Of a DNA stretch of 47,163 bases, positions 1 to 7,662 are shown piece by piece. This stretch comes from Anaerophilus nitritigenes. Its GTDB lineage: Bacteria; Bacillota; Clostridia; Peptostreptococcales; Thermotaleaceae. The stretch spans positions 1 through 47,163 of the forward strand of contig NZ_RYYS01000073.1 in NCBI RefSeq assembly GCF_004138215.1, in the 5' to 3' direction. The notes below the pieces were generated by a model. It had not been told where the DNA came from. It ran no database searches and saw only the letters and a list, made by a program, of their open reading frames with translations. The number at the start of each line of letters is the position of its first letter. Positions within the stretch are counted from its first letter, which is position 1. A program made the position numbers and the translations under genes.

Positions 1-23
1 GCTTTATTTTTTTGCAAAAAATT

Positions 24-52
24 AAATGTTGGAGTTATTCACCCCAACATTT
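24..52 (-). terminator. Terminator of the UPF0016 gene
   Basis: A 9-bp inverted repeat (AAATGTTGG / CCAACATTT) lies just past the stop codon of the minus-strand gene. Read on the minus strand it is followed by a run of T, as in a rho-independent terminator. Confidence 0.65.
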
Positions 53-88
53 ATTATAGAACCCTTTTTGTCTAAAGATGGAAATACA

Positions 89-358
89 TTATACTTTCCC
101 TAGTAATGTCAGTATTCCTATAACTATAAACCCAATTCCTGCAGCAAATTGAAGATAATGTGGAGGAATGAATCTAGTAATATAAGATCCTGCTAATACA
201 CCTAAAAAAGCACTAAGCACCAATGCACAAGAAGCACCAATAAATACACCTAGGATAGATTTTGATTGAGTAGCCAAAAGCATTGTTTGAAGCTGTGTCT
301 TATCTCCTAATTCTGCAATAAATACAATCCAAAATGAAGTTATAATAACACGAAGCAT
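89..358 (-). CDS. UPF0016/GDT1 family membrane protein (half-size)
   Basis: An 89-residue membrane protein with three predicted hydrophobic segments. The family signature E-L-G-D-K-T is at residues 16-21, near the start of the first segment. UPF0016/GDT1 proteins are cation transporters; bacterial members export manganese, and full-length forms have two such modules. This one has a single module, so it probably works as a homo-oligomer or with a partner encoded elsewhere. The stop codon is clean and a terminator follows, so the gene seems complete. It is divergent from parA. The ion specificity (Mn or Ca) is inferred from the family, not visible here. Confidence 0.8.
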   Translation of the reverse strand: MLRVIITSFWIVFIAELGDKTQLQTMLLATQSKSILGVFIGASCALVLSAFLGVLAGSYITRFIPPHYLQFAAGIGFIVIGILTLLGKV

Positions 359-506
359 ATAAAAGTCCCCCTAAAGATAGGAATGCAACATGATATATTA
401 TACGAAAAAAAATATTATTTAGAACGAATTTTCTGAGTCTTTATAGAGGAATAACAAAAGACATAACGAAGTCTATATTAATATGAAAATAGATGAGGTG
501 ATTAGG

Positions 507-1292
507 GTGGGAAAAGTCATTGCAGTTTTTAATCAAAAAGGTGGTGTAGGCAAAACCACAACAAATGTAAATTTAAGTGCATGTTTGGCTAGTAAAGGAA
601 AGAAAATACTAGTTGTAGATATAGATCCTCAAGGAAATACAACAAGCGGTTTAGGAATAGATAAAGAACAAGTAGATGTAACTATATATGATTTATTAAT
701 TTATAATATAGATATAAACAATTGTATTATAAAAGATATAAAGGAGAATTTATCTATTATTCCTTCAAGTGTGCAATTAGCAGGAGCAGAAATTGAAATG
801 ACTTATCTAGAAGATAGAGAAAATAAATTAAAAAATGCCATAAGCCAAGTCAAGGATGATTATGATTATATTTTTATAGATTGTCCACCTTCATTAGGAT
901 TACTAACGATTAATTCATTAACAGCAGTAGATAGTGTGATGATTCCTATTCAATGTGAATACTATGCTTTAGAAGGAGTAAGTCAACTTATGAATACTAT
1001 TGAGTTAGTACGAAATAATTTAAACCCAAACCTTCAAATTCAAGGGGTTGTTTTAAGTATGTTTGATGGAAGGACCAATCTTTCTATACAAGTAGTAGAT
1101 GAAGTAAAAAAATATTTTAAAGGAAAAGTATATACAACACTAATCCCTAGAAATGTAAGACTTGCAGAAGCCCCAAGCTATGGTCTTTCTATTATTGAGT
1201 ATGATCCTAAATCTAAAGGAGCACAAGCCTATTCGGAATTTGCAGAAGAGTTTTTATATTTAGAAGAAGATATAGAAGGAGATGTGATCTAG
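507..1292 (+). CDS. parA: Chromosome-partitioning ATPase ParA/Soj
   Basis: A ParA/Soj ATPase that, with ParB and parS, helps segregate the chromosome origin and tune replication initiation. The deviant Walker A motif KGGVGKT is at residues 11-17 of the 261-residue product, followed by the D-x-D-P-Q-G-N switch region and a C-P-P-S-L-G motif typical of the family. I chose the GTG at 507 because a GAGGTGAT Shine-Dalgarno sequence lies four bases upstream and the protein then begins as Soj proteins do. An in-frame ATG at 483 would add eight residues and has no ribosome binding site. The stop abuts the parB start, so the two genes are co-transcribed. Confidence 0.96.
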   Translation: MGKVIAVFNQKGGVGKTTTNVNLSACLASKGKKILVVDIDPQGNTTSGLGIDKEQVDVTIYDLLIYNIDINNCIIKDIKENLSIIPSSVQLAGAEIEMTYLEDRENKLKNAISQVKDDYDYIFIDCPPSLGLLTINSLTAVDSVMIPIQCEYYALEGVSQLMNTIELVRNNLNPNLQIQGVVLSMFDGRTNLSIQVVDEVKKYFKGKVYTTLIPRNVRLAEAPSYGLSIIEYDPKSKGAQAYSEFAEEFLYLEEDIEGDVI

Positions 1293-2165
1293 ATGGTCAA
1301 AAGAAGAAATGTTTTAGGAAAAGGACTTAGTGCTTTAATTCCAGAAAAAAAAGATGATGATCTTCAAAACGAGAATAAAGGAATCATAGAAACAGTTTCT
1401 ATTCATAAAATTAAACCTAATAAAAATCAACCTCGTAAACATTTTAATGAAGAAAAATTAGAAGCTTTATCAGAATCTATTAAAAATCATGGAGTCATTC
1501 AACCAATTGTTATTAGACCTATTGGAGACGGTTATGAAATCATAGCAGGAGAAAGAAGATGGAAAGCTTGTAAACAAGCAGAATTAAATGAAATTCCATG
1601 TATCATAAAAGATATAGATGAAAAGGGACGCATGGAAATCGCTTTAATAGAAAATCTTCAAAGGGAGGATCTAAATCCGATAGAAGAGGCTTTTGCATAT
1701 AAGAATTTAATGGAAAAATATAGAATTACTCAAGAAGAAATATCATGTAGTATTGGAAAAAGTAGGCCTTATATTGCCAATACCATAAGATTATTAAATC
1801 TTACAGAAGAAGTACAAAATATGTTGATTAATGAATTGATTTCTAGTGGACATGCAAGGGCTTTACTACGTATAGGAGACGATGAGTTACAAAAACAATT
1901 AGCTGAAGAAATTATTAAAAATAGTTTATCTGTACGAGAAACAGAAAATATTATTGCAAAGATGATAGAAAATAAAAAAGAACCATCTAAACAGAAAATA
2001 CGAAAAGATGATCATATATCTTATATAGAGGATGTGTTAAAAGAAAGGTTAGGAACAAAAGTAAATATCATCAATGGTAAGAAGAAAGGAAAAATAGAAA
2101 TTGAGTATTATAACGAAGAAGAGTTAGAAAGATTAATAGAGGTATTAGGGGGAAGCATAAGTTAA
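1293..2165 (+). CDS. parB: Chromosome-partitioning protein ParB/Spo0J
   Basis: A 290-residue ParB/Spo0J protein. The N-terminal nuclease-like/CTP-binding fold carries the GERR motif at residues 86-89 (box II), preceded by the N-x-x-Q-P-R box I region near residue 46. A central helix-turn-helix for parS binding and a C-terminal dimerisation segment follow. The family loads on parS, spreads as a CTP-dependent clamp and recruits condensin. The start codon follows the parA stop directly, and a parS-like palindrome begins at the first base after this gene's stop codon. Confidence 0.96.
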   Translation: MVKRRNVLGKGLSALIPEKKDDDLQNENKGIIETVSIHKIKPNKNQPRKHFNEEKLEALSESIKNHGVIQPIVIRPIGDGYEIIAGERRWKACKQAELNEIPCIIKDIDEKGRMEIALIENLQREDLNPIEEAFAYKNLMEKYRITQEEISCSIGKSRPYIANTIRLLNLTEEVQNMLINELISSGHARALLRIGDDELQKQLAEEIIKNSLSVRETENIIAKMIENKKEPSKQKIRKDDHISYIEDVLKERLGTKVNIINGKKKGKIEIEYYNEEELERLIEVLGGSIS

Positions 2166-2181
2166 TGTTTCATGTGAAACT
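2166..2181. promoter_or_regulatory. parS centromere site
   Basis: TGTTTCATGTGAAACT matches the Firmicute parS consensus (TGTTTCACGTGAAACA) at 14 of 16 positions, differing at one central base and the last base. It begins immediately after the parB stop codon. Its place next to parAB in an ori-proximal region fits a genuine ParB loading site. Confidence 0.85.
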
Positions 2182-2203
2182 TTTGTAGATCGATTTGAGT
2201 TTG

Positions 2204-2382
2204 TAGACAAAGTCATAAAACTCGTCACTAACTTTCAAATTTGGAAAATATATAGAAACGGTCAAAAATAGCATTACAAACTCGCTTTTGCTCAAATAGT
2301 GTAATGCTAATGATTTTCTCACTTATTCTATATTTTCACAAATTCTTAGTAATTGATTCTCATTTTATACTTTGGTAAAATA
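2204..2382. repeat. Long palindromic repeat, copy 1
   Basis: One of three dispersed copies of a roughly 180-bp imperfect palindrome (others at 14219-14400 and 40315-40496). The innermost stem is TAGCATTACA (2269-2278) pairing with TGTAATGCTA (2300-2309) around a 21-base loop that begins AACTCGCTTTTGCTC. The outer arms, starting GACAAAGTCATAAAA on the left and ending ATACTTTGGTAAAA on the right, are imperfect reverse complements. No coding potential is seen. The function is unknown; it could be a MITE-like element or a structured RNA or DNA signal. Confidence 0.85.
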
Positions 2383-2401
2383 TAGTTTGGAAGTAGTAAG
2401 G

Positions 2402-2427
2402 AACCGCTATATAGCGGTTTATTTTTT
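2402..2427 (+). terminator. Rho-independent terminator after parAB
   Basis: A perfect palindrome AACCGCTAT/ATAGCGGTT followed by a T-rich tract. It probably ends parAB transcription beyond the palindromic repeat. Confidence 0.75.
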
Positions 2428-2439
2428 GTATGATGTAGG

Positions 2440-2459
2440 GAACGACCCCTGTGTCGTTC
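2440..2459. other. Small hairpin in the parB-DUF4184 gap
   Basis: GAACGAC and GTCGTTC form a 7-bp stem around six bases, without a clear T tract. Its base composition is richer in GC than the surroundings. It may be a small dispersed palindrome or part of the leader of the next gene. The rest of the 2166-2507 gap holds parS, the long palindrome, a terminator and a TATAAT-like -10 element near 2470. Confidence 0.4.
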
Positions 2460-2507
2460 TATTATGTTGTATAATATCATTGATAACGATAAAAAAGGGG
2501 GTAGTAT

Positions 2508-3263
2508 ATGCCATTTACTTTTTCACATCCAGCTATTATTTTGCCTATTAAAGAAAAATATACAAAGTATTTTAATTTAACAGCTTTAGTTCTAGGGAGT
2601 ATGGCTCCTGATTTTGAATATTTTCTAAAATTCAAACCTATAAGAACAATTGGTCATTCCATAATAGGCTTTTTTTCTTTGAATTTACCCCTATGTTTTG
2701 TTTTTGCTTATTTATTTCATATATTTATCAAAAAGCCTTTTATAATGAGTTTACCTACTCCTTTAGATCGATGGTATAGTTATATTGCTTATGAAAAATG
2801 GAAGCTAAGTTCTATAAAGGAATGGATTATTTTTATCTATTCATGTTTATTAGGAATGATCTCTCATGTATTTTGGGATGGATTTACTCATAGTAAAGGA
2901 TTTTTTGTAAGAAGAATCTCAATTTTAACAAAGGAGTTATGGATACTAGATCATAAGATTCCAATTTATAAATTAATGCAGCATGGAAGTACTTTTTTAG
3001 GGTTTTTGATTATTCTTGTTTATATTTATCAAAAAAGAAGATTAAACAGTTATCAGTTTTTTTATTGGAGTATAAAGAAAAAAATATTTTATTATGGTTT
3101 TATTTTACTGTCAGCTTTAGCTTTTTTATCAGGAAGAATGTTTTTAATGGATCATATAAATATTTCTTATATAGGAACTTATATAGTGACATTCATTGAT
3201 GGACTTATAATAGGAATGATTATATTTTCTATTTTAAGTACAAAAAATAGGTATATAGTATAA
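2508..3263 (+). CDS. DUF4184 family membrane protein
   Basis: A 251-residue integral membrane protein with about six hydrophobic segments. Its N-terminus (MPFTFSHPAIILP) and the G-S-M-A-P-D-F-E-Y motif near residues 40-48 are typical of DUF4184 proteins. Conserved histidines and acidic residues (H-P, P-D-F, H-x-x-W-D-G near residue 125) suggest metal binding, as in related metal-dependent membrane hydrolases, but no activity is established. A strong AAAAGGGGG ribosome binding site precedes the ATG. It is a single gene between two terminator-bearing gaps. Confidence 0.8.
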   Translation: MPFTFSHPAIILPIKEKYTKYFNLTALVLGSMAPDFEYFLKFKPIRTIGHSIIGFFSLNLPLCFVFAYLFHIFIKKPFIMSLPTPLDRWYSYIAYEKWKLSSIKEWIIFIYSCLLGMISHVFWDGFTHSKGFFVRRISILTKELWILDHKIPIYKLMQHGSTFLGFLIILVYIYQKRRLNSYQFFYWSIKKKIFYYGFILLSALAFLSGRMFLMDHINISYIGTYIVTFIDGLIIGMIIFSILSTKNRYIV

Positions 3264-3327
3264 TGATGATAAAATCAATCATATTTTATAAACATAAAGA
3301 TTTATAGTTATAGAAGGAGAAAATATT

Positions 3328-4701
3328 ATGATGACAAATACGAAATTAACAGAGGGAAGTATTTCAAAGGCTTTAGTAAAATTAGCCATTCCTATTACAG
3401 GTACTTCTTTTGTCCAGATGGCTTACAATATGACTGATATGATCTGGATTGGAAGGGTAGGAAGTAAATCTGTAGCAGCTGTAGGAACAGCAGGATTTTT
3501 TACTTGGCTTGCTATGGCATTTATATTAATACCAAAGACAGCTGCGGAAATAGGAGTCGCTCAATCTATAGGAAAAGAAGATATAAAGACTGCAAAAGGA
3601 TATGTACAAAATACAGTCCAGTTGATTATTTTTTTAGCTATATTATATGGATCTATTATTTTGTTATTTAGGAATCAATTTATTGATTTTTTTAAATTAG
3701 GAGACCAAGAAGTTATTCAAAAAGCCATTGATTATTTAGTGATTGTAACATTGGGTTTTGTTTTTTATTTTTTAAATCCTGTTTTAACAGGGATATTAAA
3801 TGGTTATGGAAATAGTAAAACTCCTTTTATTATGAATTGTATTGGACTTATTGCCAATATGATATTAGACCCTTTATTAATATTTGGATTAGGACCTATT
3901 CCTGCTTTAGGAGTAAAGGGAGCTGCTATTGCAACAATTAGTGCTCAATTGATTGTAACAATTAGCTTTATAATAAGTATTAGAGGAAAATTTATATTAT
4001 TTGACAAATTTTCTTTATTTAAAAAACCTCAAATGGATTATATGAAAAAAATTATGGAATTGGGATTTCCAGTAGGATTTCAAAGTGGATTATTTACTAT
4101 ATTTTCTATGTTTCTTGCAAGAATCATTGCTCATTGGGGAGCTGTACCTATTGCAGTTCAAAAGGTAGGAGCTCAGATAGAAGCAATTTCTTGGATGACA
4201 GCAGGAGGATTTTCAACAGCTCTTGGAACTTTTGTAGGTCAAAATTATGGAGCAAGAAAAGGAGAGAGGATCTATAAAGGGTATTTTATTGCATTGGGAC
4301 TAGTAGGATGTATAGGAGTTTTTGCAACTCTTTTATTAATATTAGGAGCAAGACCTGTATTTTCAGTTTTTATACCAGAAAAAGAGGCTATTGCTTATGG
4401 AATTGAATATTTAAGAATCTTAGGGTTATCTCAACTATTTATTTGTATAGAGATTACTACAGCTGGAGCTTTTAATGGGATTGGACGTACTATTCCACCT
4501 TCTGTTATAGGAATTGTTTTTACGGGACTTAGAGTTCCAGCAGCAAAGATTTTATCTTCTGAAAAATTACTTGGATTAAATGGAGTATGGTGGAGTATTA
4601 GTATTAGTAGTATTCTAAAAGGAATCATCTTAAGCGTATGGTTTATGATGCTTCTTTATAAAAGTCCTCAAATCAGAATGAAAAAAAGTACAAATACATA
4701 A
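3328..4701 (+). CDS. MATE family efflux transporter
   Basis: A 457-residue protein with about 12 membrane segments in two homologous halves, the usual MATE size and layout. The N-terminal segment contains L-A-I-P-I-T followed by M-A-Y-N-M-T-D-M-I-W-I-G, which is the conserved first-helix region of MATE exporters; a second-half equivalent (L-G-F-P-V-G-F-Q-S-G) appears near residue 245. These transporters use Na+ or H+ gradients to expel organic cations and drugs. The substrate cannot be read from the sequence. The start follows AGAAGGAG at a normal distance. Confidence 0.92.
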   Translation: MMTNTKLTEGSISKALVKLAIPITGTSFVQMAYNMTDMIWIGRVGSKSVAAVGTAGFFTWLAMAFILIPKTAAEIGVAQSIGKEDIKTAKGYVQNTVQLIIFLAILYGSIILLFRNQFIDFFKLGDQEVIQKAIDYLVIVTLGFVFYFLNPVLTGILNGYGNSKTPFIMNCIGLIANMILDPLLIFGLGPIPALGVKGAAIATISAQLIVTISFIISIRGKFILFDKFSLFKKPQMDYMKKIMELGFPVGFQSGLFTIFSMFLARIIAHWGAVPIAVQKVGAQIEAISWMTAGGFSTALGTFVGQNYGARKGERIYKGYFIALGLVGCIGVFATLLLILGARPVFSVFIPEKEAIAYGIEYLRILGLSQLFICIEITTAGAFNGIGRTIPPSVIGIVFTGLRVPAAKILSSEKLLGLNGVWWSISISSILKGIILSVWFMMLLYKSPQIRMKKSTNT

Positions 4702-4826
4702 AAAATAAGAATGAAATATTTATATACTTGATATAATGTATAAAAACCATATGGGTATATCACAATGATTAAAGGGATGCATAATATATGTACTATAGGT
4801 TGATTTGATAAAGTGAGGTGTGAAGG

Positions 4827-5975
4827 ATGATTTATTTAGATAATGCAGCAACAACTTATCCTAAACCAGAAAATGTATATTTAAAAATGGATGAATGTAT
4901 GAGAAAATATGGAGCTAATCCAGGTAGATCTGGCCATACATTAGCACTACAGGCTGGAAGGATCATCTATAGAACAAGAGAACTTTTATGTGAGTTGTTT
5001 CATATAGACAATCCTATGCAAATTATTTTTACATGTAATGCTACCGATTCTTTAAACTTAGCTTTAAAGGGAATATTAAAAAGTGGAGATCATGTGATCA
5101 CAACGAGTATGGAGCATAATTCTATGATTCGTCCCATTATGACTCTTAAAAAGTTTGGTGTTGATCATACTATTGTACAATGTGATCAAGATGGAAAGAT
5201 ACATCCAAAAGATATAAAAAAAGCTATTCAAAAAAATACAAAGCTCATTGCAATGACTCATGGATCGAATGTAACAGGAACTATTATGCCTATTTATGAA
5301 GTAGGAGAAATAGCGAAAGAAGCTAATATTTTATTTTTAGTAGATGCTGCTCAAACAGCAGGAGTATATCCTATAGATGTACAAAAAATGAACATAGATC
5401 TTTTAGCAGCTCCAGGACATAAAGGATTGTTAGGGCCACAGGGAACTGGTATTTTATATATAAAAGAAGATATAGAACTTATGCAGATGAAAGAAGGTGG
5501 AACAGGAAGTAAGTCAGAATTATTAACTCAACCAGACATACTTCCAGATCGATATGAAAGTGGAACTCCAAATACAAGTGGTATTGCTGGATTAGGAGCA
5601 GGAATAGAGTTTATATTAAAAGAGGGAATAGATAAGATTAGAGAGCATGAAGAATATTTGACACGGTATATGTTAATGGGATTAAAACAAATTGAGAAAG
5701 TAAAAATATATGGACCCAAAAACGAAAAAAAACAAGCAGCAGTAGTTTCTATCAATATAGGGCAGGAAGACTCTTCAGAAGTTAGTTATTTATTAGATAA
5801 AGTTTTTTCTATAGGTGTACGATCTGGTCTTCACTGTGCACCACTTGCTCACAAAACTATAGGAACCTTTGAACAGGGAACAGTTCGTTTTAGTATAGGA
5901 TATTTTAATACAGAGGAAGACATAAAAAAGGCGATTGGTGCTATTAAAAGAATTTGTGAGGAAATGGAAGAGTAG
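4827..5975 (+). CDS. Cysteine desulfurase-family aminotransferase (class V)
   Basis: A 382-residue PLP enzyme of the class V aminotransferase/cysteine desulfurase family. It begins MIYLDNAATTYPKP, has the PLP lysine at K199 in P-G-H-K-G, and the catalytic loop cysteine at C337 in S-G-L-H-C-A-P. Such enzymes take sulfur or selenium from cysteine or selenocysteine and pass it on as a persulfide for cofactor or tRNA work. It matches the desulfurase subfamily seen as a stand-alone gene near parAB in Clostridia rather than an ISC/SUF operon member, since no scaffold gene is adjacent. The sulfur acceptor is unknown; the YedF and DUF3343 genes at 28.6-29.4 kb are possible partners. Confidence 0.9.
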   Translation: MIYLDNAATTYPKPENVYLKMDECMRKYGANPGRSGHTLALQAGRIIYRTRELLCELFHIDNPMQIIFTCNATDSLNLALKGILKSGDHVITTSMEHNSMIRPIMTLKKFGVDHTIVQCDQDGKIHPKDIKKAIQKNTKLIAMTHGSNVTGTIMPIYEVGEIAKEANILFLVDAAQTAGVYPIDVQKMNIDLLAAPGHKGLLGPQGTGILYIKEDIELMQMKEGGTGSKSELLTQPDILPDRYESGTPNTSGIAGLGAGIEFILKEGIDKIREHEEYLTRYMLMGLKQIEKVKIYGPKNEKKQAAVVSINIGQEDSSEVSYLLDKVFSIGVRSGLHCAPLAHKTIGTFEQGTVRFSIGYFNTEEDIKKAIGAIKRICEEMEE

Positions 5976-6089
5976 TTATTCTCTATTCATGATAAAAAAT
6001 AGTATGTGTTAAAATTATACATACTATTTATTTTTTTGAGTTTCCATGAGATAATATATTTTACAGGAAACTTTAAAGGAGTGAAAGAA

Positions 6090-6617
6090 ATGGCGCAAAT
6101 GTTTCAGTTTATAAGCAACAATATGGAAATTATTATTTTTTATAGTGCTTTAACGAGTATATTATTATTAATTCTTGTATTTATACAAGGAAGAAAGTTC
6201 TCCAGACTTAAGAAAAAATATGAAAGATTATCTAATAATATGGAAGGAAAAAATATAGAAGAAATTATTGATCAATATTATTCTAAAATTGATCAATTAG
6301 ATATTCGTATGAATAATATGGATCTTTCTATAGAACAAATCCAACATAAAATTCTTTATAGTATTCAAAAAGTAGGAATCATTCAATATAATGCATTTGA
6401 TGATATAGGAGGAACTTTGAGTTTTTCTATGGCACTACTAGATGAGCAAGACAATGGAATTCTCATTACTAGTATTTATAGTAGAAGTAACAATGTGGTT
6501 TATGGAAAGCCTATAAAAAAAGGAAAATCATCCCATTCTCTTTCTGTTGAAGAACTTCAAGCACTAGATCGAGCAAAAAGACAATCTTTAAATGAATATG
6601 TGAAGAAAGTTTTATAA
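6090..6617 (+). CDS. DUF4446 family membrane-anchored protein
   Basis: A 175-residue protein with one N-terminal membrane helix (about residues 12-32), a coiled-coil region (about 40-90) and a conserved C-terminal domain containing V-G-I-I-Q-Y-N-A-F-D-D-I-G-G-x-L-S-F-S, the signature of DUF4446. The ATG at 6090 is preferred because AAAGGAGTGAAAGAA lies directly before it; a longer frame from 6006 lacks a ribosome binding site. DUF4446 genes commonly follow parAB in Clostridia, but their role is not known. Confidence 0.88.
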   Translation: MAQMFQFISNNMEIIIFYSALTSILLLILVFIQGRKFSRLKKKYERLSNNMEGKNIEEIIDQYYSKIDQLDIRMNNMDLSIEQIQHKILYSIQKVGIIQYNAFDDIGGTLSFSMALLDEQDNGILITSIYSRSNNVVYGKPIKKGKSSHSLSVEELQALDRAKRQSLNEYVKKVL

Positions 6618-6647
6618 GAATTTAATAAAATAAAGTATAAATAAAAA

Positions 6648-6682
6648 ACCTTCTAGTAATAATACAGCTAGGAGGTGTTTTT
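6648..6682 (+). promoter_or_regulatory. Terminator-like hairpin covering the RBS of the UPF0180 gene
   Basis: ACCTTCTAG (6648-6656) can pair with CTAGGAGGT (6668-6676) with one G-U pair, followed by a T run that ends at the start codon. The right arm contains the AGGAGG ribosome binding site of the next gene, so the structure could end upstream transcription, mask translation, or both. Confidence 0.5.
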
Positions 6683-6949
6683 ATGCCAAAGATTATTGCT
6701 ATACAAGATGATTTAAAGCCTCTTGGAAAAGAATTAGAAGCAAGGGGTTATGAGGTAGTAGATGAAAATTATGCTAAAGAAGTAGATGCTATTTTGTATG
6801 ATAGCAATCATAGTAGCTTAAGTTATCTTGAAAATTTTGATAATGTAATAGATATGGATAGAGGAGCTTTAATTATTAATGTAGCGAATAAAAATATACA
6901 AGATATTATTTATGCTATTGAAAAAAGAGCTTATGAATCTTTATTTTAA
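6683..6949 (+). CDS. UPF0180 (YkuS-like) family protein
   Basis: An 88-residue soluble protein of the UPF0180/YkuS family. It begins MPKIIAIQDDLKPLGKELEARGYEVV, a conserved N-terminal strand-helix, and contains D-A-I-L-Y-D-S, another family hallmark. No function has been shown for the family, which is common in Firmicutes. It is probably transcribed from its own region, with a bidirectional terminator shared with the convergent yyaC-like gene. Confidence 0.85.
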   Translation: MPKIIAIQDDLKPLGKELEARGYEVVDENYAKEVDAILYDSNHSSLSYLENFDNVIDMDRGALIINVANKNIQDIIYAIEKRAYESLF

Positions 6950-6951
6950 AT

Positions 6952-6994
6952 AAGAAGGAGCAAATCAATTGGTAACAAAAGATTGCTCCTTCTT
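6952..6994. terminator. Bidirectional terminator between UPF0180 and yyaC-like genes
   Basis: AAGAAGGAGCAA and its complement near 6983-6994 form a long stem that overlaps the 3' end of the minus-strand gene. T-rich sequence follows on the plus strand, and the placement between convergent genes supports a shared terminator. Confidence 0.7.
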
Positions 6995-7570
6995 TACTTT
7001 TCTTAATTGATGCCAAAGGCTATACAAAATTCCATCTGAAATCATATCAGCCATGTTCATGACAAGACTAAGCCTTGTATTTTGAAGAACCATATATTCC
7101 ATAAAGCCACCCAGATTAACTACTCCTGTAATGTGAATATTTCCAATATAAGTTAAATCTTTATTAACCCCTGCTCCTGGCTTGATAGGACCATATCCTA
7201 TAGTTACTTTACCTATGCTTTCATTTCTTCCCAAACAAGCATCTATAGCGATGATAAAAGGGGTATCATAGGTAGTATATATGAACTGTATAGAGGTATC
7301 TAAATTTTTTGCATGTACAGGATTATCTAATGTACCATGAACAAAAATATTATCTTTGTTTTTTAAATGTTTTTCAAGTTTATATCCAATTAAAGGACCT
7401 AATGCATCTCCAGTAGACCGATCTGTTCCTATGCATAAAATAACCAAATCACCATATTCATTTGTATAATATTCATCTAGATACTTAGTAAGCACTTTTT
7501 GAAAATGATGGGATGCCATAGGAGTATCAACATGAATAGATTTAGGAGGTAAAGATATTGCAGTATCCAT
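6965..7570 (-). CDS. yyaC: YyaC family protein (GPR spore protease-related)
   Basis: A 201-residue protein of the YyaC family, which is related in fold to the germination protease GPR and is found near parAB in spore formers. Visible signatures are I-G-T-D-R-S-T-G-D-A-L-G-P and A-I-D-A-C-L-G-R, matching the aspartate-containing motifs of GPR/hydrogenase-maturation-type peptidases. The start at 7570 (MDTAISLPP) follows AGGAGAG; an upstream GTG would overlap the ribosome binding site. It is expected to act in sporulation or germination, but its substrate is not known. Confidence 0.88.
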   Translation of the reverse strand: MDTAISLPPKSIHVDTPMASHHFQKVLTKYLDEYYTNEYGDLVILCIGTDRSTGDALGPLIGYKLEKHLKNKDNIFVHGTLDNPVHAKNLDTSIQFIYTTYDTPFIIAIDACLGRNESIGKVTIGYGPIKPGAGVNKDLTYIGNIHITGVVNLGGFMEYMVLQNTRLSLVMNMADMISDGILYSLWHQLRKVKKEQSFVTN

Positions 7571-7662
7571 AAAAAATTCCACTCTCCTCTACTTTAATAT
7601 AATAAAAGTTTGTCCTAAAGGTGAGTGGAAAATTCATGATTTTGATAAAAGTTTTATAAAAT

